Origin: Fulvia fulva
Lineage: Eukaryota > Ascomycota > Dothideomycetes > Mycosphaerellales > Mycosphaerellaceae
Reading direction: 5' to 3'
NCBI RefSeq assembly: GCF_020509005.1
Contig: NC_063013.1
Coordinates: 2,418,001-2,482,000, forward strand
DNA: 64,000 bases
Under the pieces are notes generated by a model, which ran no database searches, was not told the origin of the DNA, and worked only from the letters and a program-made list of their open reading frames with translations. Made by a program: the position numbers and the translations under genes. Numbering within the stretch: position 1 is the stretch's first letter; the number at the start of each line of letters is the position of its first letter. This document shows positions 30,702 to 41,521 of the stretch, in pieces.

Positions 30702-31239
30702 GGTCACTCGATCTGGCGACAACCGCCGCTACAGTCGCCGCTGCGATGCTGACGTCGGATGCGCGCGACTCGTGGAGGGCGTCCTGCTTCGTGGTGGTGG
30801 AGCACGCGAGGTGGAGGTGCGGCTCCTCGATGTGGGTTGCTCACTCGTCGGCCGTCATCAGATGTCGCGTCTGTGCAGGAGGTTGGTCGCAGTGTCGTCG
30901 AGGTATTCGCCGGTAGCTATAGTGGGTGCCGCGGTAATTATGGCGCTTTCTGGCCCTGTGAGTTGTGTTGTCGGTCGATGGTGTGAAGAACGATGACCTC
31001 GCGAGCGGCTGGGCCCGTGCACCAGTGAGGCTCAATCGTGGCAGCCACTGCTATTCTGATTCACCCTTGCTTCCACCTTCTTCACTTCATTGTTGTCGCA
31101 TTGTTACACGCCCACACCACGCCGTCCTCACGCTGTCGAGACGTCACATACAAGACATCACCCGTAATACCACTTACACAACTCCGAGCGAGCGCGGCCT
31201 TCCGATCAAGACGCGCATTGCGCGCACGCTACCGGCAAG
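30702..31239. other. divergent promoter TAF4 / YSH1
   Basis: A 538-bp gap between two divergent genes that both serve RNA polymerase II transcription, so the promoters must lie here. Sequence on the YSH1 side is CT-rich on the plus strand. I see no clear TATA box. Confidence 0.55.
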
Positions 31240-34055
31240 ATGGCTACAAAGCGGTCGCACGACAAGATGAACGCGAAAGACGAGGAAGATGAGCCCGTCG
31301 ACCCCTCGGACGAGCTCATGTTCTTGGCGCTGGGCGGAGGCAACGAAGTAGGAAGATCATGCCATGTTGTCCAGTACAAAGGCAAGACGGTGATGCTGGA
31401 TGCCGGCATACACCCATCATACGAAGGCCTGGGCGCTCTCCCTTTCTACGACGAGTTTGACCTGAGTACGGTCGATCTCCTTTTGATTACACAGTAAGTC
31501 GCGACCTCCAGAAAGATGGATATATCACTCCGCGTTCAGGCAGTCATCGGGCACAGGGGATGGGGAAGCAGTAAAGGCGTTATTCTCTCGATTTTGCATC
31601 ATCTCCACCCATCACAATCCCCAGAATTCACCTTTGCCTCCATTCCGCATTGGCGGAGGAAATTTAGCATCATCCATAGTCACGGTATGCAACTTGTATA
31701 CTGTTAGCCTTCTTGTTCCGTCTGCGGTGATGACTGCCTGGAAGACACAGGAATTGTTTCTGGCATAGAATCGCATCGATCCACTGACGTTACGTGAACA
31801 GTTTTCATCAGGACCACTCGGCATCACTGCCATATGTGCTCGCCAAAACGGACTTCAATGGCAAGGTCTACATGACCCATCCGACCAAAGCCATTTACAA
31901 ATGGACAACACAAGATGCCGTCCGCGTCCACAATACGCACACTCCTGCTTCGTCCACCTCTGGAACGGACGGCTATGTCAGTCAGCTTTACACCGAGCAA
32001 GATATTCTGTCAACTCTGCCCATGATCCAGACCATCAGCTTCAACACAACCCATTCACACAACGGCATTCGCTTCACACCATATCCTGCCGGTCATGTGC
32101 TCGGCGCATGCATGTACCATATCGAGATCGCGGGTCTCAACATCCTGTTCACTGGAGACTACAGCCGCGAGACTGATCGCCATCTCATCCCTGCCACAAT
32201 CCCCAGGAACGTCAGGATAGACTGCCTTATCACGGAATCAACGTTCGGAATTAGTACCCGAGAGCCCAGGCAGGAACGCGAGAATCAGCTTATGAAGTCG
32301 GTCACAAACATCCTGAACCGTGGTGGCAGAGTACTCATGCCAACCACTGCTGTGGGAAACACACAAGAGCTTCTCCTGATCCTCGAAGACTATTGGCAAC
32401 GCCACGAAGAGTATCGACGGTTCCCAATTTACTACGCTTCCGGTCTCGCCAGGAAGGTAATGGTAGTGTATCAGACATACGTTGACAACATGAACGATCG
32501 GATCAAGGCAAAGTTTCAAGCAAGCGCAGCAGCTGCTGGAGGTGGCGGCACCGCCGGACCATGGGACTTTCAATTCGTACGAGCGCTGAAAGGCGTCGAT
32601 AGGTTCGAGGATGTTGGAGGTAGCGTCGTGCTAGCCAGCCCCGGTATGTTGCAGAATGGACCGAGTCGAGCGTTGCTCGAGCGTTGGGCGCCGGATCCGA
32701 AGAATGGTGTTGTGATCACTGGCTACAGTGTGGAAGGTACCATGGCGAAGCAAATCATGCTTGAGCCGGACAGTATTGCAGCAGTCACCAACCGGACTGC
32801 AAACATGTCGTTGGGTAAGCGAGCAGGAGCTGAAGAACAGCAGATGATCCCGAGACGATGCACCGTGCAAGAGTTCAACTTCGCCGTGCATGTCGACGGA
32901 CAGGAAAACAGAGACTTCATCGAGGAGACTGGAGCGCCAGTAGTGATCCTCGTTCACGGCGAGAAACATAACATGGGGCGTTTGAAGAGCAGGCTGCTCA
33001 GTCTGAAGAAAATGAAGGTCTACTCGCCAGCCAACTGCGAAGAAGTTCGCATTCCCTTCCGCCAGGACAAGATTGCAAGAGTGGTGGGACGACTGGCTAG
33101 TCAAATCCAGCCGCCAACCCTACCGCCAAGCCCCCCAGACTCTAACGAGGACGAGGAAGGAGGAAGCGACAGCAAGAGGACGAAGGCAGAAGAATCGCAA
33201 GACCAAGGTCAGATTGTGAGCGGCGTGCTTGTGCAGAATGACTTCAAGCTGTCCCTCATGGCGGCAGAAGACCTCAAGGAGTACGCTGGCTTGACCACGA
33301 CCACTCTCGTCTGCCGGCAACGCATCAATCTCGCCTCCGCAAGTGTGGACTTGATAAAATGGGCGTTGGAAGGCACGTTTGGCACTATCGGCATCACTAC
33401 ACCTGAGAATGCCAACGGCACCTCTAGCACAGAAGCAGCCGATGAGGAGATCCCTCGGAACGATATCACTCGACTCGACATCATGGGCGGCGCAGTACAC
33501 ATCAACTATAAACCCGGTGGCGAGCTCGAGCTCGAATGGGAGGGCAATGCAACGAACGATAGCATAGCCGATGCCGTCATGGCCGTGCTCCTCACCGTCG
33601 AGACGTCTCCCGCTGCCGTCAAGCAAAGCAGCCAGTTGCATGACCACAGCCATCACGATGAGAAGTCCAATGGCATACAGAAGAAGAACCCACACGCCAA
33701 CCTAACACTCGAGGAGAAACTGAACAGGCTCTTCATGTTCCTGGAAGCACAGTTCGGCGAGGAGGCCATAACACCTATCGAGAAGCCAAAGCTAGCGGAA
33801 TCTGCTACGACCAACGGCGAAACTGCAGAGGCCGAGATGGATGAGATCGCGAAAGAGAAGCAGGAAGCTCAAGAGGTGGCGAGGTTACATGCGGCTGGCG
33901 TTCCTGTTCCGGGACTGGAGATCAGAGTTGACCAGCATCGCGCGAAGGTGTGGTTGGAGAAGCTTGAGGTCGAGTGTGCTAATAGTGCGCTGAAGGCGAG
34001 GATCAAGGCGGTGGTGGAGAGGGCTGTGGAGGTTGTTGCACCGGTTTGGCAGTGA
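31240..34055 (+). CDS. YSH1: mRNA 3'-end endonuclease YSH1/CPSF73
   Basis: Two exons (31240-31493, 31802-34055) encode 835 residues of the endonuclease of the cleavage and polyadenylation factor. It is a metallo-beta-lactamase/beta-CASP enzyme. The zinc motif HxHxDH is H85-F-H87-Q-D89-H90, with the first His codon split by the intron. Other signatures: LFTGDYSRETDRHL, the beta-CASP block RVLMPTTAVGNTQELLLIL, and VHGEKHNMGRLKSRL with a conserved His. A charged linker (about 550-580) leads to the CPSF73 C-terminal domain. The intron is 308 bp, by far the longest seen in this window. Confidence 0.95.
31494..31801 (+). other. 308-bp YSH1 intron
   Basis: GTAAGT donor, AACAG acceptor. It contains a perfect 12-base inverted repeat, 31537-31548 with 31729-31740, that could bring the intron ends closer together. 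No coding content is evident. Confidence 0.75.
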
Positions 34056-34395
34056 GCTTCCACGAGCGATGATTGTTGATGTGTACGTTACGCTTGATGT
34101 AGCGAGAGTAGGAAGCTGAGTAGTATGAGCTCAACGGTCTCTCTTGAAGTAACGATAGCCTTGGTAAGGTAATATTGTGCAATATGAAGACAGCGTACAG
34201 AAGGAATCATCTGCTGCAGGCCTCTGTTCATACCTCACGGTAGCTCGAGCTCGTCAACCTCACCTTCATCCTTCGCCCTCGGCCTCCTCGTGCTCTGCAC
34301 CTTCGCGCTCTATCCGCTCAAGCCCCTGCCACCTCACGCTCTTGCCCCTCACGCTCTGCCTCCGCTTCCGCCTGAACGGCCTCAAGTTGCATCTC
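34056..34395. other. intergenic between convergent genes
   Basis: 340 bp holding the 3' ends of YSH1 and the facing minus-strand gene. A C/T-rich plus-strand stretch lies at about 34260-34380. No gene seen. Confidence 0.5.
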
Positions 34396-35286
34396 CTATA
34401 GAAAGGCTTTCTTTCTAGCATTTCTTGCCTCAGGCAAGATGATGTCCCCACCACCGAACGGATCGATGCTGCGCGGAGGCGGGTCCTTGAAGCACGTCGT
34501 GATCAGCTCCCCCAGGGCTGTGCGAAATCGGATTAGGTAGCCATGCAAGTCGCCGAACGCCTTTCGATCGATGACGCCTTGGTCGAGCCCTCGCTTCAGA
34601 TGGGCAGTCTCTTCCACTGTAATCCGCCTCATTTCATCTCGTGCTGAGGACTCGGTCTTCATTGGTAGCGTGAAGCTCGTCAGGCCGACAAACTCTACCC
34701 AACCATCTCTCATGGGCGGTGGGAATCGGTTGCCAAAGTGGCCATAGGGCTCGAAATGTTATGTCACGTCTGTAACGAAGTCGATGGTGCATTCTGGATG
34801 GACTGACTGGAAGAAGTGGCTGAAGTCTGCCAACAGGTTGTGTATCTCTGGGTTGTGCGCGAGATCTGACCTTGGTTTGTCTATCGGACCAGGCTGGGCT
34901 TTCCATTCGCCACAGTGGATGATGATGTGCTTCAGGTGTTTGATGTTCAGTCGGCTTACAGTACGAACCCATTGCCAGAGATGCTCTGCCCAGCGCTCGG
35001 CTCCGTAGAACTTACGTTCAGGACCTTCCGTTACGAAGGCACTAGTCTTGATGGTGAAAGTGTTCCTGGAGTAGAATAGTCCCATGCCTTCGTTGCGAGC
35101 TTGACGACAGGTCTGCACGATAGCCATCGGATGGTCATGTTGGCTTGAGGTCAATTTTGCTTGGTGTCCATCGCAACTGAAATCAACACCGTTCGGTTTT
35201 ACGAGCGCCAGCTCCCAGATCTGATTTCGAAGCTCTGCTGGTATTCTGAAGATGTGCGGAATGCCGTTTGCGTTGTTGTTAGCCAT
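34396..35286 (-). pseudogene. 2EXR-like gene interrupted by in-frame TAA
   Basis: From the ATG at 35286 the frame codes MANNNANGIPHIFRIPAELR, a start typical of fungal 2EXR-type proteins (IPAELRNQIWELAL, then VQTCRQARNEGMGLFYSRNTF). A TAA stop at 34761-34759 ends it after 175 residues. The same frame then continues without a stop for 120 more codons (HFEPYGHFGNRFPP, then DGWVEFVGLTSFTLPM) to a TGA/TAG-type end at 34396. The whole would be 295 residues plus the internal stop. No GT..AG intron that removes the stop also keeps the frame. It could be a nonsense-mutated gene, a truncated gene still expressed, or a base-call error. Function of the family is unknown. Confidence 0.6.
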
Positions 35287-35995
35287 CTTTCGTCCTCTGA
35301 TTGCGTGCAGCAGAGGCTATCAGCGGGAGCCGCATCTTGATATAGGCCGGTGAAACGCATTGCTAGACCATTGCTTCGAAAAAGATCAAAGAACCGGCCG
35401 CTGTGATAGGCGCAAACACTGGACAGGATCATGTCTGCATCATTCCAGAATCAGCAGAGACTTTCGAAGGTGGTTGCCGCATCAAAGACAGCATCAATCG
35501 TACTTCGCGTAGGATGCTTCGAGCACCTTGGGACGAAGTAAATGCTGCCGAGAGGACGCGCTCGCCCGACCATTTGGACTTCACACGCAGTCGCTTCACC
35601 ACCGAGGCTGCTATCATCATCATCATCATCTCATGACCAAGTAACGTTGCACACATACCAACCCACGTGACGCTGCGATCATCCCCAATTACCCCAAACT
35701 CCCTAGGCCGCCACAAAATCGCGCAATAGCATGAGGCATTTACGAAATAGGAAGTCTGCGATCTGCAGCAGATGGTCACAAGAGGTCATAAAATAACGCG
35801 AAGCTGTGATACTTCGCGGCAGTATAGAGATGTTGCCATCGTCTTCCCCTCTTCCGCAATGCTAATAATGCGTGGTGGTTGCCCTCACCAGACATGGTTC
35901 TTTCGTTCTTCGTTCTGATGTCTTCATCATCGCTTGAACGCTGCAAATTCATCAACGTCTTGTGCTGTTCAAGCGTTGTTCTACTCTTCCCTCCT
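35287..35995. other. intergenic, no gene seen
   Basis: About 700 bp between two minus-strand genes, with an ATC microsatellite at 35613-35630. Open frames are short and unsupported. Confidence 0.5.
35613..35630. repeat. (ATC)6 microsatellite
   Basis: Six tandem ATC triplets in non-coding sequence, a likely length-polymorphic marker. Confidence 0.8.
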
Positions 35996-37432
35996 TCAGT
36001 ACGCACTGACTCCCTGCCATCTACTGGGCACTCTCGGAGCCACACCTGGCGCTGGACTCGACTGTCTGGGCGGCAGCCAGATTTTCGCTCGCCCTTGCTC
36101 AAGTTTTCCTTCTCGCCGCATATTCATTTCCAGAACGACGACACGTAAAAAGTCGGGATTTTCCCGGACCTCACGTTGCCGAACTGCAGAAGCACCGAGA
36201 AGCGCCCTCCCGGCTTCAGAATTCGGATTCGCATTACCGCGTTTTGGACCGCCCCGCCGCCGGCCGCGGCTGTTGTACGTCTGCAGCTGGATTGTTGGCG
36301 CGTCCTCGACCACTTCTGCCAGGAATGGGGCGTGAAGAGCTTGCTGAAATGGTGCTTCCTGCTCCTCGAAAGTCAACGGCATAAGGTTCAGATATCGCCG
36401 ATCAGCCTCGCTGACATTGCCATCGATCGCGGGACGGACTTCTGAGCTGAACCTGGGAAAAAGGAAAGGATGTGACCAGAGCATATCATCGATTGGTGGC
36501 GTCGCGATTCTGGAGTGCGTGTGAGCAGCACTTGCACGGCTGAAGGACGACAGCGATTCAACGGCAGCTTTCTTGAAGGACTGCAATGACAAGGTGAGGT
36601 TAGACTTGAAAGATGATCTCGGTTTCGCAGGTGGAATGTCCTGCTTCTGCATCGTGAACATCAGGTCATCTTCGTCGGAGTCCTTGTGTTCCGCAAGTGG
36701 ATGATCCAGGGCGCAGTCTTCCGCCAGAGGCAGCGACCGTGACTTTTCTTTCTTCAGGTAGGAATAAGATCGCGTACTTCGTAGAGATCCAGGCGTGGAC
36801 GGGCTTCCTAATGATAGGATGGATCTGTCGTCCGAGTCCAGCGATGGCATCGAATCGCTGGATGCAGACCTCGAATTGAGGTAGTTCGGCTCCCGGACGC
36901 TATCCTTCCGGTCTGCCTCATCGTCTTCACAACCGCTATCTTCCAACAGGACATTGAGAGCCGGACTGCCATAGCTCGATTTGAGCGAAGAGTCGCTCTT
37001 CCAGCCTTGAACCAATTCCTCTATAGAAATACGACGGTCGTTACAGATCCGCTTGCGATATCGGTTGGGTCGCCTGGGTGGAATAGATGTTACTGCAAGA
37101 AGCGCAGCAACAGCAGGCGGCAGTGCATTCGGGTCGTGTGCCGACTGTTTCCTCCTGCCGATGTTCACCGTCTGACTCCTCCGCTGGGCCGTAGGGATGG
37201 CCGTGACTGTGTTGCAAGACTGTCGTGCCGGCACTGCAGCATGTGGGATCATCACTGGCTCTGTCGATGTTCGGGTTGGCGACGGTGGCCTGGACGACAA
37301 GTGCCGTTCGCTGGTAGGTTCAGTGGCTTTGCGCATGCCAGATCGTCGAAGAGTCTTCTCGTTCGGGTAGTTGGTCGTCGTAGTGGTGGTGGGCGGAGAC
37401 GAGCTGTACTTGTAAGAGCGTGGCACCAGCAT
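35996..37432 (-). CDS. conserved fungal protein of unknown function
   Basis: A 478-residue single-exon protein. It starts MLVPRSYKYSSSPPTTTTTT and is largely Ser/Pro/Arg-rich and disordered. It contains a helix-like block RRISIEELVQGWKSDSSLKS in the middle and a conserved-looking end (FLRVVVLEMNMRREGKLEQG, then RAKIWLPPR). Proteins with this type of C-terminus occur widely in Pezizomycotina but I know no function. The open frame runs on upstream to a TTG at 37804, but the first in-frame ATG is at 37432, so the upstream part, including an apparent hydrophobic stretch, is not counted. Confidence 0.65.
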   Translation of the reverse strand: MLVPRSYKYSSSPPTTTTTTNYPNEKTLRRSGMRKATEPTSERHLSSRPPSPTRTSTEPVMIPHAAVPARQSCNTVTAIPTAQRRSQTVNIGRRKQSAHDPNALPPAVAALLAVTSIPPRRPNRYRKRICNDRRISIEELVQGWKSDSSLKSSYGSPALNVLLEDSGCEDDEADRKDSVREPNYLNSRSASSDSMPSLDSDDRSILSLGSPSTPGSLRSTRSYSYLKKEKSRSLPLAEDCALDHPLAEHKDSDEDDLMFTMQKQDIPPAKPRSSFKSNLTLSLQSFKKAAVESLSSFSRASAAHTHSRIATPPIDDMLWSHPFLFPRFSSEVRPAIDGNVSEADRRYLNLMPLTFEEQEAPFQQALHAPFLAEVVEDAPTIQLQTYNSRGRRRGGPKRGNANPNSEAGRALLGASAVRQREVRENPDFLRVVVLEMNMRREGKLEQGRAKIWLPPRQSSPAPGVAPRVPSRWQGVSAY

Positions 37433-39744
37433 CGCGCGCCAGTGTAGGGTAGGTTTCGTGGTTCGCGTGAGGTAAAAGAAGTAATTGCAAGTGTCGTAAG
37501 CCGTAAGCCGTGGGCAGGCTGGCGCAGTCTCGCAGAGGCTCCTCTGGCACGAACGGCACTCGACCGGCGAACAGGCACTATCACGTACAGCTGGAACCTT
37601 AGTGTTGTCAAGATCCAAAGAGGCCAGGGTTGACGCGATCAAAAGTGCCAGGATATTGCTGTCGGGCGCGCTTGGGGCATCATGTCGCGCGTGCAAGGCT
37701 GGCCGAGTGGTGTTGTATGTAGTGTAGCAGTATTCACGAAAGAAGAGACGCGCTGCTATTAGGACGATAAAGGAAGTGAGGACTGCGAGGGAGGGGGATG
37801 ACAACAGCGCCCGGCGGCGCCGTCTACCGTCGGCACAGCCAGTCGCGGTTGGTCGCAGATACTGTACATGCTTTTAGAGTCAAGCTGATAAGGGATCCAA
37901 CCGGACTGGACACTCAGCTGTGTTCCGCCCTGCATCGCGTGTCGTGCGTCGCATCCCACCGTGCAGCGCCGTGACATGCGCCATATCGCAACGAGCGTTT
38001 GTCGTGGATGGCAGGGATGCGTCATGTCATTGCTCGTGTGCTACTGTGCTACATGTATCGTAGTAGACCTTCGCCTCCTTCCTGCTGCGGCTTAACGCGT
38101 GAGATGCCGGCGCTAGCTCTAACAGCATCGCCGCTAGAAGCTCTTTCGAAGCGTGCAGGCGATCAGCGGACGGGGTGGGAATCATCAGACCTTGATTGGC
38201 GGCCACTGTTCGCCCGTGCAATGTTTGAGGCCGCGACGACGATTCTATTAGTTGGTCATGACCTTCGCCTGTGGCTACCAGGCAAGACATTGACGGCAGC
38301 GGTCCGGTCAGGCACCACTCGACACAAACTGTCGTGTGAGGTGTGGAGTAACTTAGCCATGAGAAGCCGGCCTCCAAGGATGGCAATCGGAGATGCGCAC
38401 AGTCGGCATCACATCGACCTCTCCGCAGAACTGCAGTCTGCAGCTGCACCCCAAGCAAGCCAGATTTGAATACTGTATGGCAGACATCCCCACCAGTATC
38501 AGGCGGCCGCCATGGAACCGGTGGAACGAAAGCGATTCGACGTAGATAAGCAAAAAGTGCTTGTGAACCGCGGACTCAGCGGGCCAGACCGCCTGCATGG
38601 CACTAGCATGCCATCCCCGGTGGAAATGTGCTTTTCCGTCCATCACGTGTACCCGTTTCCTCCCGCTCTTGATCTGAGCACGAGACATTCCGGATCACAA
38701 CAACACGTTCCTTGCAACGCGTCGCGTCTCTCGTATTATCGCCAAGCGGTATTGTCTGACTACGGGTGTTGACGGGCTTGTTGTCGAAAGGAATCCTGGG
38801 TTCAACTACTGTGAGCCAGGGAAAGGAAGAAATATCAGAAATGCTGCCCAACCCACCGAAGTCACCCGTTTGCACTTCGGCATAGGAATCCGTAGTCATC
38901 GGCTAGCAAGGAGAGCATTCACCGACAGAGAATCTTGCAGCTGCAAGCGTGAGACTGAGGCCGTCAAACAAGATTGTGCTATCACCGCGCATCTCGCCTA
39001 GTGGAAGCAAACAACATGACGCTAGACACCTTTCACTCGATGGCATCAGAAACACGATTGTTGGCACCGGATAGGGATCTGATCACGAAGCCCGCGACAT
39101 GAACGAGAGCCGATGCGCTCGGGATCCTACTTTATCTCAGCAGCAGCCCTGTGGAATGGTATCAGCTCTCGTCGGGTTGTGCACCTGCCCGAAAGAGGTA
39201 CCTCACACGAACTTCCTCATTGAACGTCTCAGTCCGGAATCCCAGAGGATCATCAGAGATACCGGAAACGGAAGTGACACGTCACGGTAGAACATTCACA
39301 TGATGCAACTGCAAGCGACCGGCTTGATGCCCACGTGCATGCTATCGACCTCTGCCAGGACTCGTCAAAGTTCTTTCACCACACCGACGATCACTGGCAA
39401 GAAAAAGGATGACACCACAGACGCTGCAAGTACTCTGGAGCTAGGGAATTCTACGGGTAGAGGTAGCTTGTAACACTACTTGTACGCGAGGAACCCTACA
39501 GCTATAGCTTATTACTGACCGGGCATCAGGCAAGCATGTTGACAGACGTCACCCGCTGTCAAGGTACGTACCCGACAAACACGTGCTCATGTTGGACAAG
39601 CATTGGATCTACGGATTATTTAATATGCGTAGTAAGGGCAACAACGAAGCAGCATGATGAAGCCACGAAGAAGCCGTGACCAATCTAGGACGATCGAGCC
39701 ATTTCATGGGAAACACGATGACCCCTTTGCCAGGACCACCCAGA
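37433..39744. other. 2.3-kb gene-free region
   Basis: The longest stretch without a recognisable gene. Open frames reach about 155 codons but overlap on both strands, use Cys/Arg/His-rich composition typical of chance reading, and show no splice-linked continuation. I see no transposon protein remnant, terminal repeat, tRNA-like B box or strong A/T bias. Confidence 0.5.
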
Positions 39745-41346
39745 TCAGCCCGTAGCAGATTCATCGCCGCCACTGACTCCGGTTGGGGTGTCACCAGCTC
39801 CTTCTCCAACATCTTCACCATGATCTGAGCCGTTAGGAGGCGGCTTGGCTACCTCTGTAGCACCAACCTCGCTTTCAGCCTTGGATGAAACGACCGCCGC
39901 ATCTATGGGCTCCGGAGCTTCGGCGGCAACAGAATTGGCGTCATCTGCTCCGCTCCAAGCCTCCGCAGGGCTCGTTTTCGGTTCATCAACCTCTTCGGCA
40001 GCGTCTGGAGCCGGCGCTTCAGCAGTATCATCGGGCTCCTCTTTGCTAGTCTCGCCGGCAACAGCTTTTGTTGCCGGTGCCTTTCGGCTCCTCACGCCAC
40101 GGACAGTACCGAAGAAGCCTACCGATTGCCTGCGGATGTGTCAGGATTGCTACTCATACCGCGACAATTTGAGCTTGATACATGTTCTCCTTCTCAGCTG
40201 CGCGGCGTGCTCGCAGCTCACTTCCTGTTGGGATCCTGCGGCCGCGGCGATTGTTCCCGCCTGCAAGCCACCACAGGATCGTAGGCGCTCGTTCTTCATC
40301 TTCAATGCGCCGCACCGATCGCGAGGACCGGAGGTGGTCGTGGTAAGTTCGTAAGCTTCGCCATGATGTGTCTCCTCCACCGCGAAGACGCAATCGAGGT
40401 GCTGATTGTTCCCGCTTGACAAGAGCACCATTGTTGGGACTCGCTGTAGCCGTAAGACCCCACCGGATCTTTCGGGAATCTGTCTTGGTGAGGATCTGTA
40501 CTTGATTGAAGAACTGGGTTGTCTCAGGCCTGTCGAACGGCTCGGGGGATTCCACACCACTACCTGCTCGAAGTCAGTAAGAGCCATTGCTTGCGACTGT
40601 GTGCACCTACCTCTAGTATGTGTCGTAATCCTGATTTCAGGGTGGAACAACACCAACCTCAAGATATACGACTGGTGCGCCAGCAACTGCCCATGCAAAT
40701 TCGACCACATCAACTGTCTCTCATCGTCCGGCAGCTCTCTCACCAGCGTCTGCGCTGCGAGTATGTTGTCATAGTCCAGCGTATTGACTAACAAGAGTTC
40801 ATTCTGCGGCTCCAACAGCGGCCTGAAGCGCGAAACCCGCTGGCTACGACGCAGCAGGAAGAGGACTTTCTTCTCGCACGGTGCTAGGAAGGCGAGCTCA
40901 AGGGTTCCCCTGAGCGCCACCGCGTCTTCGTCGGCGGTGCGAGGGTCGACTCCTGGGGCTGGTTGTCGTGGGACTGGACCTCGAAAGATGCGGTGTGTTG
41001 CGATGAGCTGCTCTTGGCTCTTGATCCGGAGGGCCAGTTCTTCGGGTTCTTCGGGTTCTTTGTATTGCTGCGAAAGCGGGTACCGTATTGGTCGGCCAAG
41101 AGCGTCGAAGTCTGCTGCTGGATTTGAGACTATCCCCGTAATGTTGGAGTCGTTGGGGTCGACTTTGTCCTTCGAGTCTCTTTTGAGGCCCAGGGCCTTG
41201 GCTATGCGACGATGTAGGGGGACCTTTCCTTTCTCAGCTTGTGGCGTGGTGCGTTCTGTCGTCCCTCGCCTCCACAGACTTGGTCGTCTTTGTAGAGATT
41301 CTTCTGAGCTGTCGCTCCAGCGAGATGTTACAAGCTCGTCGTTCAT
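39745..41346 (-). CDS. fungus-specific protein, three exons
   Basis: Exons 41346-40611, 40563-40182 and 40129-39745 give 500 residues. Intron 1 is 47 bp (GTAGGT, GAGCAG). Intron 2 is 52 bp (GTATCA donor, CCGCAG acceptor); the more consensus-like GTATGA donor nearby would make a 30-nt intron and break the frame. The first exon carries a basic start region, then a predicted helical domain (DAVALRGTLELAFLAPCEKK and LLLVNTLDYDNILAAQTLVR) and VLFHPEIRITTHTR. Exon 2 is Arg-rich (RLRLRGGGDTSWRS). Exon 3 begins QSVGFFGTVRGVRSRK and continues as an acidic Ala/Glu/Pro-rich tail. I do not recognise it. The start ATG follows a GTG three codons upstream. Confidence 0.6.
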
Positions 41347-41521
41347 GGCTGGCACTATGCTCGTCGCAGGTCTCTTCGAGGGAGAAGGGCCATGGGGAGG
41401 TCGTCAGTAGCACTGAAGGCCGCATTGTGCATGACTGCTACTCTTGACCTACAACAAACATCAATGAACGAACCGCCACGCACCACGGGAGCACGAGGCG
41501 ATGCATTCGTGAATACATGGA

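Noticed and set aside
37433..37804. N-terminal extension of the 35996-37432 gene with a hydrophobic segment
   Set aside because: There is no ATG in that part (it opens with TTG), so the extension is unlikely to be translated.
40130..40159. Intron using the GTATGA donor in the 39745-41346 gene
   Set aside because: It would be 30 nt, too short for splicing, and would put the last exon out of frame.
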